Assembly: GCF_001951155.1 (NCBI RefSeq) | Contig: NZ_CP016359.1 | Span: 575,001 to 639,000 of the forward strand | Direction: 5' to 3' | DNA length: 64,000 bases | DNA from: Christiangramia flava JLT2011 | Lineage (GTDB): Bacteria; Bacteroidota; Bacteroidia; Flavobacteriales; Flavobacteriaceae | Shown: positions 1-9,695 of the stretch, piece after piece | How positions within the stretch are numbered: position 1 is the first letter of the stretch | Layout: every line of letters starts with the position of its first letter | The notes under the pieces: generated by a model | Told to the model about the DNA's origin: nothing | What the model saw: only the letters and a program-made list of their open reading frames with translations | Databases searched by the model: none | Program-made: the position numbers and the translations under genes

Positions 1-636
<636 letters not shown>

Positions 637-797
637 GCGTTTTGCTTCTAATGCTCGTGATCTATCTCTAGATCTTTCTTTTATAATGTATTTATTTACC
701 TTAGATTATTCTATCTATAATTAAATAGCGTCTCTCGTATTATTTGTTTCTTCAATATGTCAATGAACGTTCTGTCTAGATTTGAGATCTTAGATAT

Positions 798-822
798 GAG
801 ATATTAGACAATCTAACATCTC
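798..822. repeat. Inverted repeat in the rrn spacer
   Basis: Two 11-nt arms (798-808 and 812-822) pair with a single mismatch around a CAA loop. It lies between the 23S gene and tRNA-Ala among degenerate ATCTAACATCT repeats. It could be an rRNA processing stem or a trace of a small dispersed flavobacterial repeat. The sequence does not decide between these. Confidence 0.45.
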
Positions 823-847
823 AAGTCCAGCATCTAACATCTAAACT

Positions 848-924
848 TGGTGGAGAATATCGGAGTCGAACCGATGACCTCCTGCGTGCAAGGCAGGCGC
901 TCTAGCCAGCTGAGCTAATCCCCC
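848..924 (-). tRNA. tRNA-Ala (anticodon TGC)
   Basis: Full cloverleaf on the minus strand. The acceptor begins GGGGGAT. The anticodon stem CCTGC/GCAGG closes the loop CTTGCAC, giving TGC. The T-arm is GTTCGACTC-like, and CCA is encoded at the 3' end (848-850). It sits in the usual second position of the rrn spacer. Confidence 0.97.
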
Positions 925-1068
925 ATTTTTCAGTTATGAGTTCTTAGTTATGAGTTAAGAGTCTTTCCAACTCGTAACAAACCCAACTTCTAAAATTTCC
1001 TTTCAATATCTTTTAATGAACTTCGTAATTCCCTTTTCGCCCTAAGGCTTAAAAAATTACTTCTTAAG

Positions 1069-1142
1069 TAGTCTCAGGCAGACTCGAACTGCCGACCTCT
1101 ACATTATCAGTGTAGCGCTCTAACCAGCTGAGCTATGAGACT
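1069..1142 (-). tRNA. tRNA-Ile (anticodon GAT)
   Basis: Cloverleaf on the minus strand with acceptor AGTCTCA/TGAGACT. The anticodon stem CTACA/TGTAG closes the loop CTGATAA, giving GAT. CCA is not encoded (the DNA reads ACT at that point). It is the first tRNA after 16S, the standard Ile-Ala spacer order. Confidence 0.97.
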
Positions 1143-1339
1143 GTCCTTTGTGTCATGTATAAGGTCAATTGTATAATGTATCAGAAAAAAACTTCCATAT
1201 ACAGCATACTTTATACAGTATACATCTCACATATAATCAAATTGACAGTATAAGAATCAAGACCAAAGAGGTCTTCTCTGTTAGTAACAACTCCCTATCT
1301 GGTAATTGCGCTGGCTGTTTATAAGTACAGCTTGGCTCT

Positions 1340-2868
<1,529 letters not shown>

Positions 2869-3085
2869 CGTTAATTCTTATATAATGTAACAACTACCAA
2901 GAAATTGCTCAGGTCTGACGTTTCGTCTTAATTCTTATACACTGAATTATATACCTCTATATAATCCCTGTCAATTCAATATGTCAATGATCTTCATCTT
3001 TGTTAGAACTTAAGGACTCGAACCCCTCTACATGCCCCGACGGCAGCTCCTTTTTTTCAACACCACTTGTTTTTCAAAGCGGCTG

Positions 3086-3117
3086 CAAATATACAACTGT
3101 TTTTTGCTTTCCACCAA
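3086..3117 (-). promoter_or_regulatory. rrn promoter P2 (proximal)
   Basis: On the minus strand, a -33 TTG (3117-3115) and a 21-nt spacer precede TATATTTG (3093-3086). This matches the Bacteroidota sigma-A promoter TTG-N19-23-TAnnTTTG. The following bases are GC-rich (CAGCCGC). It lies about 220 bp upstream of the 16S 5' end. Confidence 0.75.
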
Positions 3118-3233
3118 AACTTTTTTGAAAAAATTTTTAGCAGCTGTTTTTTCTTCTTTCCTCTCCTTACACCCCCAACAACTCAGCAAAAAACCAACTC
3201 TCAATGAACAACACTTTCCTGCGAAAGCGGGTG

Positions 3234-3265
3234 CAAATATAAGACAGAAAAAGACACTCTTCCAA
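3234..3265 (-). promoter_or_regulatory. rrn promoter P1 (distal)
   Basis: This is a second copy of the same architecture 148 bp upstream of P2: TTG (3265-3263), a 21-nt spacer, then TATATTTG (3241-3234) followed by CACCCGC. The upstream DNA is rich in A-tracts, as expected for an UP-like element. The -7 and discriminator sequence is nearly identical to that of the tRNA-Lys promoter at 20528. Confidence 0.75.
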
Positions 3266-3390
3266 ATCTCCAATAAACTTTTTTAGCAAATTTTTAAGTT
3301 TTAATGCTAACTCCCTGAACCTGAAATGCGTTTCAGAAAAATAAATTTTCAACCGGCTCCACACCTACAATATTATTAGTCATTCCAATA

Positions 3391-3421
3391 TTGCGCAACC
3401 AATCCCAACACCTTATCTTTG
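3391..3421 (+). promoter_or_regulatory. thrS operon promoter
   Basis: TTG (3391-3393), a 20-nt spacer and TATCTTTG (3414-3421) match the Bacteroidota consensus. Transcription would start around 3427, leaving a leader of only about 15 nt before the ATG at 3443. This rules out the in-frame ATG at 3419 as the translation start. Confidence 0.75.
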
Positions 3422-3442
3422 TGCCTTCAAAAATTATTAAAA

Positions 3443-5395
3443 ATGATCAAGATCACCCTGCCTGATGGCAGCATCAAAGAATTTGAAAACGGAGCCACTC
3501 CTATAGATGTAGCAAAAAGCATCAGTGAAGGTCTGGCCAGAAATGTCATTTCAGCAAAATTTAATGGAACTACGGTTGAAACGGTAACGCCTTTGACCGA
3601 AGACGGCGATCTTGTACTCTATACGTGGAACGATGAAGAAGGAAAAAAGGCATTCTGGCATTCTTCTTCTCACGTGATGGCCCAGGCAATCCAAGACCTG
3701 TATCCCGGCGCCAAGCTAAGCATTGGACCAGCAATCGACAATGGGTTTTATTATGACGTCGATTTTGGCGAGCATAAAATTTCAGATTCCGACTTTAAAA
3801 AGATCGAAGATCGAATGCTGGAGATTGCCCGAGGAAAGCATGATTTCCAAATGCGTGCTGTTTCCAAAGATGAAGCGCTGAATTTCTATAAAAAAGAGAA
3901 CAATCCTTTTAAGGTAGAACTAATCGAAAATCTGGAGGACGGAACGATCACTTTCTGCGATCACGATACCTTTACAGACCTATGTCGCGGCGGACATATT
4001 CCGAATACCGGGATTATTAAAGCGGTTAAACTGATGAACGTTGCAGGAGCTTACTGGCGAGGCGACGAAAACAACCCTCAGTTAACAAGGGTGTATGGAA
4101 TTTCCTTTCCGAAGCAAAAAGACTTAAAAGAATACCTTGCCTTATTAGAAGAAGCCAAAAAACGGGATCATCGTAAATTAGGAAAAGAGCTGGAATTATT
4201 CACTTTTTCCCAAAAGGTTGGTCAGGGACTGCCACTATGGCTGCCAAAAGGTGCCGCTTTGCGTGAACGCCTGGAAAATTTCCTGAAAAAAGCTCAGAAA
4301 AAAGCCGGATATGAAATGGTGGTTTCCCCACATATCGGCCATAAAGAATTATATGTCACTTCCGGTCATTACGCTAAATATGGAGAAGACAGTTTTCAGC
4401 CGATTCATACTCCTAATGAAGGAGAGGAATTTTTGCTGAAACCAATGAACTGTCCGCATCATTGTGAGATCTATAAATCTTCCTCCTGGAGCTACCGTGA
4501 TCTTCCGAAGCGTTTTGCGGAATTCGGAACAGTTTATCGCTACGAACAAAGTGGAGAATTGCACGGACTTACCCGAGTTCGTGGTTTTACACAGGATGAC
4601 GCACACCTTTTCTGTACACCAGACCAATTGGATGAAGAATTTAAAAAAGTAATTGATCTTACCTTATATGTATTCTCATCTTTAGGTTTTGAAAATTTTA
4701 CGGCACAGGTATCATTACGCGATCCCGAGAATAAGGATAAATATATAGGAAGCGACGAAGTTTGGGAAAAAGCTGAAAATGCGATCCTGAATGCCGCCAA
4801 GGAAAAAGGTTTGAATTACGTAGTAGAAACCGGTGAAGCGGCTTTCTACGGACCAAAACTGGACTTCATGGTGAAAGATGCCCTTGGACGAAGCTGGCAG
4901 CTTGGAACCATTCAGGTAGATTACAACCTGCCAGAACGTTTTGATCTTACCTATAAAGGTAGTGATAACGAGGAACACCGCCCGGTGATGATTCACCGAG
5001 CACCTTTCGGAAGTATGGAGCGTTTTGTAGCTATCTTACTGGAACACACCGGTGGGAACTTCCCTTTATGGTTAATGCCCGAGCAGGCTATCATTCTCTC
5101 TCTCAGTGAGAAATATGAAAAATACTCCCAAAAAGTTTTAACTTTGCTTGAAAATAACGAAATTCGCGCCCTTGTAGACAACAGGAATGAGACTATTGGC
5201 AAGAAAATCAGGGAAGCCGAAGTGCAAAAATTCCCGTATATGCTGATAGTAGGTGAGCAGGAAGAGAAGGATGGTACGGTTTCTGTACGAAAACATAGCG
5301 AAGGAGATTTGGGAACGATGAGCGTAGAAGATTTTGCAAATTTGATAAATACCGAAATCAATAGTACCTTGAAACCTTTTGAAACTGAAGTTTAA
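3443..5395 (+). CDS. thrS: Threonine--tRNA ligase
   Basis: Cytoplasmic class II aminoacyl-tRNA synthetase that charges tRNA-Thr and edits Ser-tRNA-Thr. At 650 residues it is full length. In order it has an N-terminal TGS domain (about 1-62, starting [10 protein letters not shown]), an editing domain of the tRNA-SAD type ([10 protein letters not shown] and [11 protein letters not shown]), a catalytic core with the zinc-ligand Cys in NCPHHCEIY, motif 2 ([21 protein letters not shown]) and motif 3 (APFGSMERF), and a C-terminal anticodon-binding domain. An in-frame ATG at 3419 would add eight residues but lies inside the promoter, so 3443 is preferred. First gene of thrS-infC-rpmI-rplT. Confidence 0.96.
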   Translation: MIKITLPDGSIKEFENGATPIDVAKSISEGLARNVISAKFNGTTVETVTPLTEDGDLVLYTWNDEEGKKAFWHSSSHVMAQAIQDLYPGAKLSIGPAIDNGFYYDVDFGEHKISDSDFKKIEDRMLEIARGKHDFQMRAVSKDEALNFYKKENNPFKVELIENLEDGTITFCDHDTFTDLCRGGHIPNTGIIKAVKLMNVAGAYWRGDENNPQLTRVYGISFPKQKDLKEYLALLEEAKKRDHRKLGKELELFTFSQKVGQGLPLWLPKGAALRERLENFLKKAQKKAGYEMVVSPHIGHKELYVTSGHYAKYGEDSFQPIHTPNEGEEFLLKPMNCPHHCEIYKSSSWSYRDLPKRFAEFGTVYRYEQSGELHGLTRVRGFTQDDAHLFCTPDQLDEEFKKVIDLTLYVFSSLGFENFTAQVSLRDPENKDKYIGSDEVWEKAENAILNAAKEKGLNYVVETGEAAFYGPKLDFMVKDALGRSWQLGTIQVDYNLPERFDLTYKGSDNEEHRPVMIHRAPFGSMERFVAILLEHTGGNFPLWLMPEQAIILSLSEKYEKYSQKVLTLLENNEIRALVDNRNETIGKKIREAEVQKFPYMLIVGEQEEKDGTVSVRKHSEGDLGTMSVEDFANLINTEINSTLKPFETEV

Positions 5396-5410
5396 TTAAA
5401 ATTTATAGCC

Positions 5411-5968
5411 ATAGCAATAAGAAGGAAAAAACCGAATAAATTCGGGAGACAAAAAGAAGAGCAACACCGAATTAATGAAAAGATCAGAGCCGATAAAGTG
5501 CGTCTGGTTGGTGACAATGTAGAAATGCAGGTAATTCCTGCCAGACAAGCCCTGTCGCTTGCACAGGAAATGGGACTTGATCTGGTAGAGATTTCTCCAA
5601 ATGCTGAACCACCTGTTGTAAAGGTAATGGATTATAAAAAATTCCTTTACGAACAGAAGAAGCGTGAGAAAGCCATGAAGGCCAAAGCTACGAAAGTGGT
5701 GGTCAAGGAGATTAGATTTGGACCAAATACAGATGATCACGATTACGAATTTAAAAAACGTAATGCGGAGAAATTCTTAAAGGAGGGTGCCAAATTGAAA
5801 GCCTTCGTATTTTTCAAAGGTCGCTCGATCGTATTCAAGGACAAAGGGGAAATCTTATTGCTACGTCTGGCCCAGGATCTGGAAGAATACGGAAAAGTGG
5901 AGCAAATGCCGAAGTTGGAAGGAAAGAGAATGACGATGTTCATGGCTCCAAAGAAAACAACGAAATAA
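5411..5968 (+). CDS. infC: Translation initiation factor IF-3 with apparent AUA start
   Basis: IF-3 binds the 30S subunit and checks initiator tRNA and start codon. From 5411 the protein is 185 residues and begins (I/M)AIRRKKPN, matching the usual MAIRR start of Bacteroidota IF-3. It continues with [18 protein letters not shown] and the C-terminal domain ([16 protein letters not shown]). Between the thrS stop (5393-5395) and GTG 5498 this frame has no ATG, GTG, TTG or CTG. A GTG start at 5498 would remove the conserved N-terminal ~29 residues. An AUA (5411, or less likely 5405 or 5417) is therefore inferred as initiator, as in the AUU-started infC of E. coli, where rare-start discrimination by IF-3 gives autoregulation. 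Confidence 0.85.
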   Translation: MAIRRKKPNKFGRQKEEQHRINEKIRADKVRLVGDNVEMQVIPARQALSLAQEMGLDLVEISPNAEPPVVKVMDYKKFLYEQKKREKAMKAKATKVVVKEIRFGPNTDDHDYEFKKRNAEKFLKEGAKLKAFVFFKGRSIVFKDKGEILLLRLAQDLEEYGKVEQMPKLEGKRMTMFMAPKKTTK

Positions 5969-6004
5969 GAAAATAAGAGAGTTAATTATAAAAGAAGGAC
6001 TGAA

Positions 6005-6202
6005 ATGCCTAAAATGAAAACGAAATCCAGTGCCAAAAAACGCTTTAAGCTAACTGGTACCGGAAAAATTAAAAGAAAGCACGCGTTCAAAAGTCACATC
6101 TTAACCAAGAAGTCTAAGAAACGTAAGCTAGCCTTAACTCACAGTACTTTGGTACATGATGCAGATAAGGAAAATGTGAAACTTCAGTTACGTTTGAAGT
6201 AA
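6005..6202 (+). CDS. rpmI: 50S ribosomal protein L35
   Basis: L35 is a small, very basic large-subunit protein. The 65-residue product begins [20 protein letters not shown] and has the typical [20 protein letters not shown] segment, at normal family length. It lies 36 bp after infC and 119 bp before rplT, in the conserved infC-rpmI-rplT order, and is probably co-transcribed from the thrS promoter. Confidence 0.97.
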   Translation: MPKMKTKSSAKKRFKLTGTGKIKRKHAFKSHILTKKSKKRKLALTHSTLVHDADKENVKLQLRLK

Positions 6203-6249
6203 ACTGAAGCAATTCAGGTTTCAATTAATGTTTAACCATGGAGTGCGGC

Positions 6250-6296
6250 AAAACAGTTAAAAATTAGAAAACTGTTTTAAAAGTACCGGAAACGGT
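6250..6296 (+). promoter_or_regulatory. Structured leader upstream of rplT (candidate L20 autoregulatory site)
   Basis: The 119-bp gap between rpmI and rplT can form a 9-bp hairpin (6250-6258 with 6270-6278). It is followed by a short stem ACCG/CGGT capped by the GNRA tetraloop GAAA (6285-6296). In other phyla L20 represses its own operon by binding an mRNA structure that mimics its 23S site. Whether this leader does so is inference from position and fold only. No T-run follows, so it is not a plain terminator. Confidence 0.4.
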
Positions 6297-6321
6297 CGCC
6301 TGCTACAAAAAAAGTAAAATT

Positions 6322-6666
6322 ATGCCAAGATCAGTAAATTCTGTTGCGAAAAGAGCTCGTAGAAAAAAAGTTCTTAAGCAAGCCAAAGGTTACTTCGGAC
6401 GTCGTAAAAACGTGTGGACAGTAGCCAAAAACGCGGTTGACAAAGCAATGTTATATGCTTACAGAGACCGTAAAGCTAAAAAACGTAATTTCCGTTCCTT
6501 GTGGATCATGCGTATCAACGCGGCTGCAAGAATGAGCGGGATGTCTTATTCTCAATTTATGGGGAAATTGAAAGCCAGCAATATCGATTTGAACCGTAAG
6601 GTTCTTGCCGATTTGGCGATGAACAACCCAGAAGCTTTTAAAGCGATTGTAGAAAAAGTAAAATAA
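6322..6666 (+). CDS. rplT: 50S ribosomal protein L20
   Basis: L20 binds 23S rRNA early in 50S assembly. The 114-residue product begins [20 protein letters not shown] and contains the characteristic [19 protein letters not shown] and [20 protein letters not shown] stretches. It is full length and the last gene of the thrS-infC-rpmI-rplT operon, followed after about 20 bp by a strong hairpin terminator. Confidence 0.98.
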   Translation: MPRSVNSVAKRARRKKVLKQAKGYFGRRKNVWTVAKNAVDKAMLYAYRDRKAKKRNFRSLWIMRINAAARMSGMSYSQFMGKLKASNIDLNRKVLADLAMNNPEAFKAIVEKVK

Positions 6667-6688
6667 ACGATTATACTCTCTTATCGAA

Positions 6689-6710
6689 AAATCCCGCTCC
6701 GGCGGGATTT
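6689..6710. terminator. Intrinsic terminator, rplT / yjbQ (bidirectional)
   Basis: A 9-bp stem AAATCCCGC/GCGGGATTT with loop TCCG is followed by a T-run on the plus strand and preceded by an A-run. It can therefore stop both the rplT transcript and the convergent yjbQ transcript, whose stop codon is at 6712. Confidence 0.85.
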
Positions 6711-6711
6711 T

Positions 6712-7134
6712 TTATTTTCCATAGGCCGTCAAAACCAGTTTTCTTGCGCCACCATGATCGCGATGTTCGCAGAGATAAATTCCCTGCCAAGTTCCCAGAT
6801 TTAACTTACCATTGGTTATTGGAATTTGTAGAGAAATTCCAGTTAAAGCAGTTTTGATATGTGCCGGCATATCATCGGGACCTTCCAATGTATGTTTGTA
6901 GTATGGCTGATTTTCCGGAACCATTTTATTAAAATGAGATTCAAAATCTTCGCGAACACTAGGATCAGCATTCTCATTAATTGTGAGACTTGCTGAAGTA
7001 TGTTTGATAAAGACCTGAAGAAACCCCGCTTCAATTTTTGATATTTCTGAAAATTGACTCACTATTTCATCTGTTACCAAATGGAATCCCCTTGGTCTCG
7101 CCTTTAACCGTATTTCCTTCTGAAATATTCTCAT
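6712..7134 (-). CDS. yjbQ: YjbQ/UPF0047 family protein (secondary thiamine-phosphate synthase-like)
   Basis: A 140-residue cytoplasmic protein of the YjbQ family. E. coli YjbQ shows weak thiamine-phosphate synthase activity, and the natural role is unclear. Visible family hallmarks are HTSASLTINENADPSV in the middle, LGTWQGIYLCEHRDHGG near the C-terminus, and the conserved His, Glu and Asp residues within them. Length is normal for the family. It sits 12 bp downstream of the DUF2961 gene on the same strand and may share its transcript. Confidence 0.9.
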   Translation of the reverse strand: MRIFQKEIRLKARPRGFHLVTDEIVSQFSEISKIEAGFLQVFIKHTSASLTINENADPSVREDFESHFNKMVPENQPYYKHTLEGPDDMPAHIKTALTGISLQIPITNGKLNLGTWQGIYLCEHRDHGGARKLVLTAYGK

Positions 7135-7146
7135 AATTCTTACATC

Positions 7147-8346
7147 TTATTCTGACTGAATCAATCTCTCCTCAAGTTTCTGCAAAGCTGGTAACTCTGA
7201 AACTGGCTTATCTAAATAAAAATAAGCTGTGGCTGATACATCATCACTTCGATAAAAATTGGTCCATCCATCAGGTAAAGATGGATCTTCCAGGTCGTCA
7301 AAATCGCCTTCTAGCAATTTCACAAAACCATCTCGCGAATCTATCGTGATAGGTTTTAGAGCGACTCCCCTGTTAGCCATTTCCAGAACCTTTTCTTTCG
7401 GAGCTCCTCCAATTTGCTGAATTGTTACCCTAATGTCATTGTAGAAATAAACAGGATCGGGCTGATGATATCTGTAAAAAGCAAAAAGACCCTTTTTCGC
7501 ATCAGCTATCGGCGATCCTTGGAATTGATGTGAAAAAGCACCCTGACCGTATGCAGTACCTATATAATCTTCCGTTCCCGAACCTACCAAACTTGGATAA
7601 TCTGAGTCCCCGTCAATATACATCTTTACCTCTCCTTCGCCAAACCAGGTATCTTCATAAGACTCGGCTGTTTTCACCCCGATATTAGTTCCTAAGAAAC
7701 GTCCTTTTCCGGAGATCTTCGGAAGAATTTCAAAATCCTTTCCGAGTTCTGTTTCCATCTCCCTGTGCCAGTAAGCATGGAAATAGCTTATCTTATGGTC
7801 AAAATGCTTTCTACTGAAATTAATATCATAAAAGAGCGCGCCAAGATCTTTATCTGATTCATTTCTCACAACAATCCTCGCGGCAGTTTTAAAAGGCATT
7901 GGAATATAGCAATTAAACGAGCGCCCTTCAGGATCGGTAAAAAAAACGCTTTCAAACGGCACGCGCTTCCCGAGTCCAATTCCGAAGAAATCGCCGATAG
8001 GAACTGAAACTGCAGGCTTCTCTTTTTGATCCCAATACATTTCTATCACCAAAGATCGTAATATCTCCGGACTACGATCACTGAAAGTCATCCAGATGCG
8101 GTTTACCACTCCGCTCCCTTCAATATTTAGCAGATCTATTGATTCCCCCGCCCTGATCTGATTAAAGGCATGACCTTTTGCTCCTTTGTTCTCTTTACCT
8201 CCCTCACCCTTTTCAGCCTTAGGGTTTTCAAAACTGGACCAGCCAGTGGTAGTGTTTTCCGGAATTTGATATAATTCCTGAGCGCCAGAATATTGAGCTG
8301 TCATCAAAAAAAAACCAATTACAACCAGTTTTATAATAGACTGCAT
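7147..8346 (-). CDS. Secreted DUF2961 (GH172-related) protein
   Basis: A 399-residue protein with an N-terminal signal peptide (hydrophobic VVIGFFLMTAQYSGAQ). The body is DUF2961: WSSFENPKAEKGEGGKENKG near the N-terminus, GSGVVNRIWMTF, IGDFFGIG, and YIDGDSDYPSLVGSGTEDY with the acidic GTEDY motif. DUF2961 proteins are assigned to glycoside hydrolase family 172, whose characterised members act on fructofuranosyl or arabinofuranosyl linkages. The substrate here is unknown. It is exported, probably to the periplasm. Two bases separate it from the upstream gene, so the two are likely co-transcribed. No SusCD pair accompanies it. Confidence 0.85.
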   Translation of the reverse strand: MQSIIKLVVIGFFLMTAQYSGAQELYQIPENTTTGWSSFENPKAEKGEGGKENKGAKGHAFNQIRAGESIDLLNIEGSGVVNRIWMTFSDRSPEILRSLVIEMYWDQKEKPAVSVPIGDFFGIGLGKRVPFESVFFTDPEGRSFNCYIPMPFKTAARIVVRNESDKDLGALFYDINFSRKHFDHKISYFHAYWHREMETELGKDFEILPKISGKGRFLGTNIGVKTAESYEDTWFGEGEVKMYIDGDSDYPSLVGSGTEDYIGTAYGQGAFSHQFQGSPIADAKKGLFAFYRYHQPDPVYFYNDIRVTIQQIGGAPKEKVLEMANRGVALKPITIDSRDGFVKLLEGDFDDLEDPSLPDGWTNFYRSDDVSATAYFYLDKPVSELPALQKLEERLIQSE

Positions 8347-8348
8347 TA

Positions 8349-9695
8349 TTAGGTTTTTTGTGGTTTTTTCTTGGCCGCCGGAAAGAGAACATTATTCAGT
8401 ATTAAGCGATAACCGGGAGAATTAGGATGCAGCTCGAGCTCGGTTTTAGGATCCCCAACCCGATGTTCATAATCTTCCGGGTCGTGCCCGCCGTAAAAAG
8501 TAAAAAAACCCTTGCCTTTGACGCCATGTATGTAACGCGCCTCACCATTCAATTTACATTCTCCCATAATCAGAACGCCAGGTTTGATTAAATCAGGATC
8601 AAAACTGGTTGTCTGGCCCATAAATCCTTTGACCAAACGGGTATGATTTTGCGTAAGCATCGTTGGTACCACGTCCCATTTAGCCGAATAATCCATTAGG
8701 GTAAAATAGTCATTTTCCGCAGCGATATTTCTTTTCGTAGTCATATCTATATCTGAAAATTCATAGACCATCGGGTTTCGCTCCAACTGAAAATCTTTAA
8801 AAGCAAAAGTATTTCCGAAGTCAATTTTTGACTGGTATCCGGGTTCGCTTGGATCACCATCAAACATAGGCTCACAGATATCCACGCCGTTTGCTGAAAG
8901 TGCAATATCAAAACTATCGGTCGCGCTGCACATGGCAAACATAAATCCACCGCCAATTACAAAATCCCTGATTTTGGTTGCAACTGCCAGTTTTTCTTCG
9001 GAAACCTTTGAATATCCCAGGTCTGCCGCAAGTGCTTCCGCATCTTTTTTATCCTGTATATACCATGGAGTCGTTCGAAAAGCGGCATAAAATTTTCCGT
9101 ACTGCCCCGTGAAATCCTCGTGGTGCAGGTGCAGCCAGTCATACAATAACAAACCATCTGCAAGCACCTCCCGATCATAAATGGTTTTATACGGAATCTC
9201 TGCATAAGTCAGTGCCATAGTTACGGCGTCATCCCAGGGTTTATTGCCTTGTGGAGAATAGACTGCGATCTTCGGGGCTTTTTCCAGTTCCACGGCTTCC
9301 ATATTTTTCGCTGGGCTATTAATTTCTTCTAATATCGAAGTGGCCTTAGCATCACTGACCTGTTCATAATCCACTCCTCGAATCTGGCATTCCTTCTGAA
9401 GGTTCTGTGCATCGGAAATTAAAAAAGCCCCCCCTCGATAGTTCAACAACCAGGTTACTTTTAACTGATTTTCCAGCGCATAATACACGATTCCATAAGC
9501 TTTCAGGTGATCTCCTTGGCTTTCGGCATCCATCGGGATCAGAATCCTGGAAGCCTGTGCTGAAAAAACTGTTAGCCATAGAAACAAAAACAGCAGACTT
9601 TTTTTACTGAAAAGTCTGCTGCTATTATTTTTAAACAATATGTTCTTATAGAATTTTTCTGAGCCTTTAAAATGGTACGTCGTTGTCATCATCAA
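8349..9695 (-). CDS. Conserved exported protein of unknown function, often labelled 'asparagine synthetase B'
   Basis: A 448-residue product from the first ATG. A signal-peptide-like stretch (LLFLFLWLTVFSAQAS) ends near residue 49, followed by SRILIPMDAESQGDHLKAYG and a globular domain with FVIGGGFMFAMCSATDSFD and FFTFYGGHDPEDYEHRVGDP. From memory, database entries of this type are called asparagine synthetase B. I see neither the N-terminal Cys of a glutaminase domain nor the ATP PP-loop, so that name is unsupported. The start is uncertain: the first ATGs overlap dnaB by 29 bp, and a TTG at 9638-9636 would give a tidier 429-residue secreted protein. A dnaB terminator-like hairpin lies inside the 5' coding part. 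Confidence 0.7.
   Translation of the reverse strand: MMMTTTYHFKGSEKFYKNILFKNNSSRLFSKKSLLFLFLWLTVFSAQASRILIPMDAESQGDHLKAYGIVYYALENQLKVTWLLNYRGGAFLISDAQNLQKECQIRGVDYEQVSDAKATSILEEINSPAKNMEAVELEKAPKIAVYSPQGNKPWDDAVTMALTYAEIPYKTIYDREVLADGLLLYDWLHLHHEDFTGQYGKFYAAFRTTPWYIQDKKDAEALAADLGYSKVSEEKLAVATKIRDFVIGGGFMFAMCSATDSFDIALSANGVDICEPMFDGDPSEPGYQSKIDFGNTFAFKDFQLERNPMVYEFSDIDMTTKRNIAAENDYFTLMDYSAKWDVVPTMLTQNHTRLVKGFMGQTTSFDPDLIKPGVLIMGECKLNGEARYIHGVKGKGFFTFYGGHDPEDYEHRVGDPKTELELHPNSPGYRLILNNVLFPAAKKKPQKT
9591..9621 (-). terminator. Hairpin terminator of dnaB, embedded in the next gene
   Basis: A 12-bp perfect stem (9591-9602 with 9610-9621) on the minus strand is followed by TTTTTGTTTC (9590-9581). 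It lies 46 bp after the dnaB stop codon but within the coding frame of the downstream exported protein, in the region encoding its signal peptide. Confidence 0.65.

Larger units (their letters stand above)
637..1339 (-). other. 16S-23S internal transcribed spacer with two tRNAs
   Basis: This spacer of about 700 nt holds tRNA-Ile and tRNA-Ala, in that order in the direction of transcription. The remaining sequence is AT-rich and carries degenerate short repeats: ATCTAACATCT-like units at about 810-845, a repeated AGTTATGAGTT at about 930-960, and TATACA/TATAATGTAT-like units at about 1155-1230. No protein gene is visible in it. Confidence 0.85.
2869..3442. other. Divergent control region between rrn and thrS
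   Basis: This non-coding stretch of 574 bp holds the 16S leader, two rrn promoters pointing left and the thrS promoter pointing right. It is very AT-rich, with A/T tracts around 3110-3140 and 3270-3310. Short open frames on both strands here overlap the promoters and look spurious. Confidence 0.8.

Noticed and set aside
3028..3364. Open frames of 60-85 codons on both strands upstream of 16S
   Set aside because: They overlap the rrn promoters and A/T tracts, have a composition unlike the neighbouring genes, and match nothing recognisable.
5498..5968. infC starting at GTG 5498
   Set aside because: This would delete the conserved IF-3 N-terminal segment, which is encoded in frame upstream.
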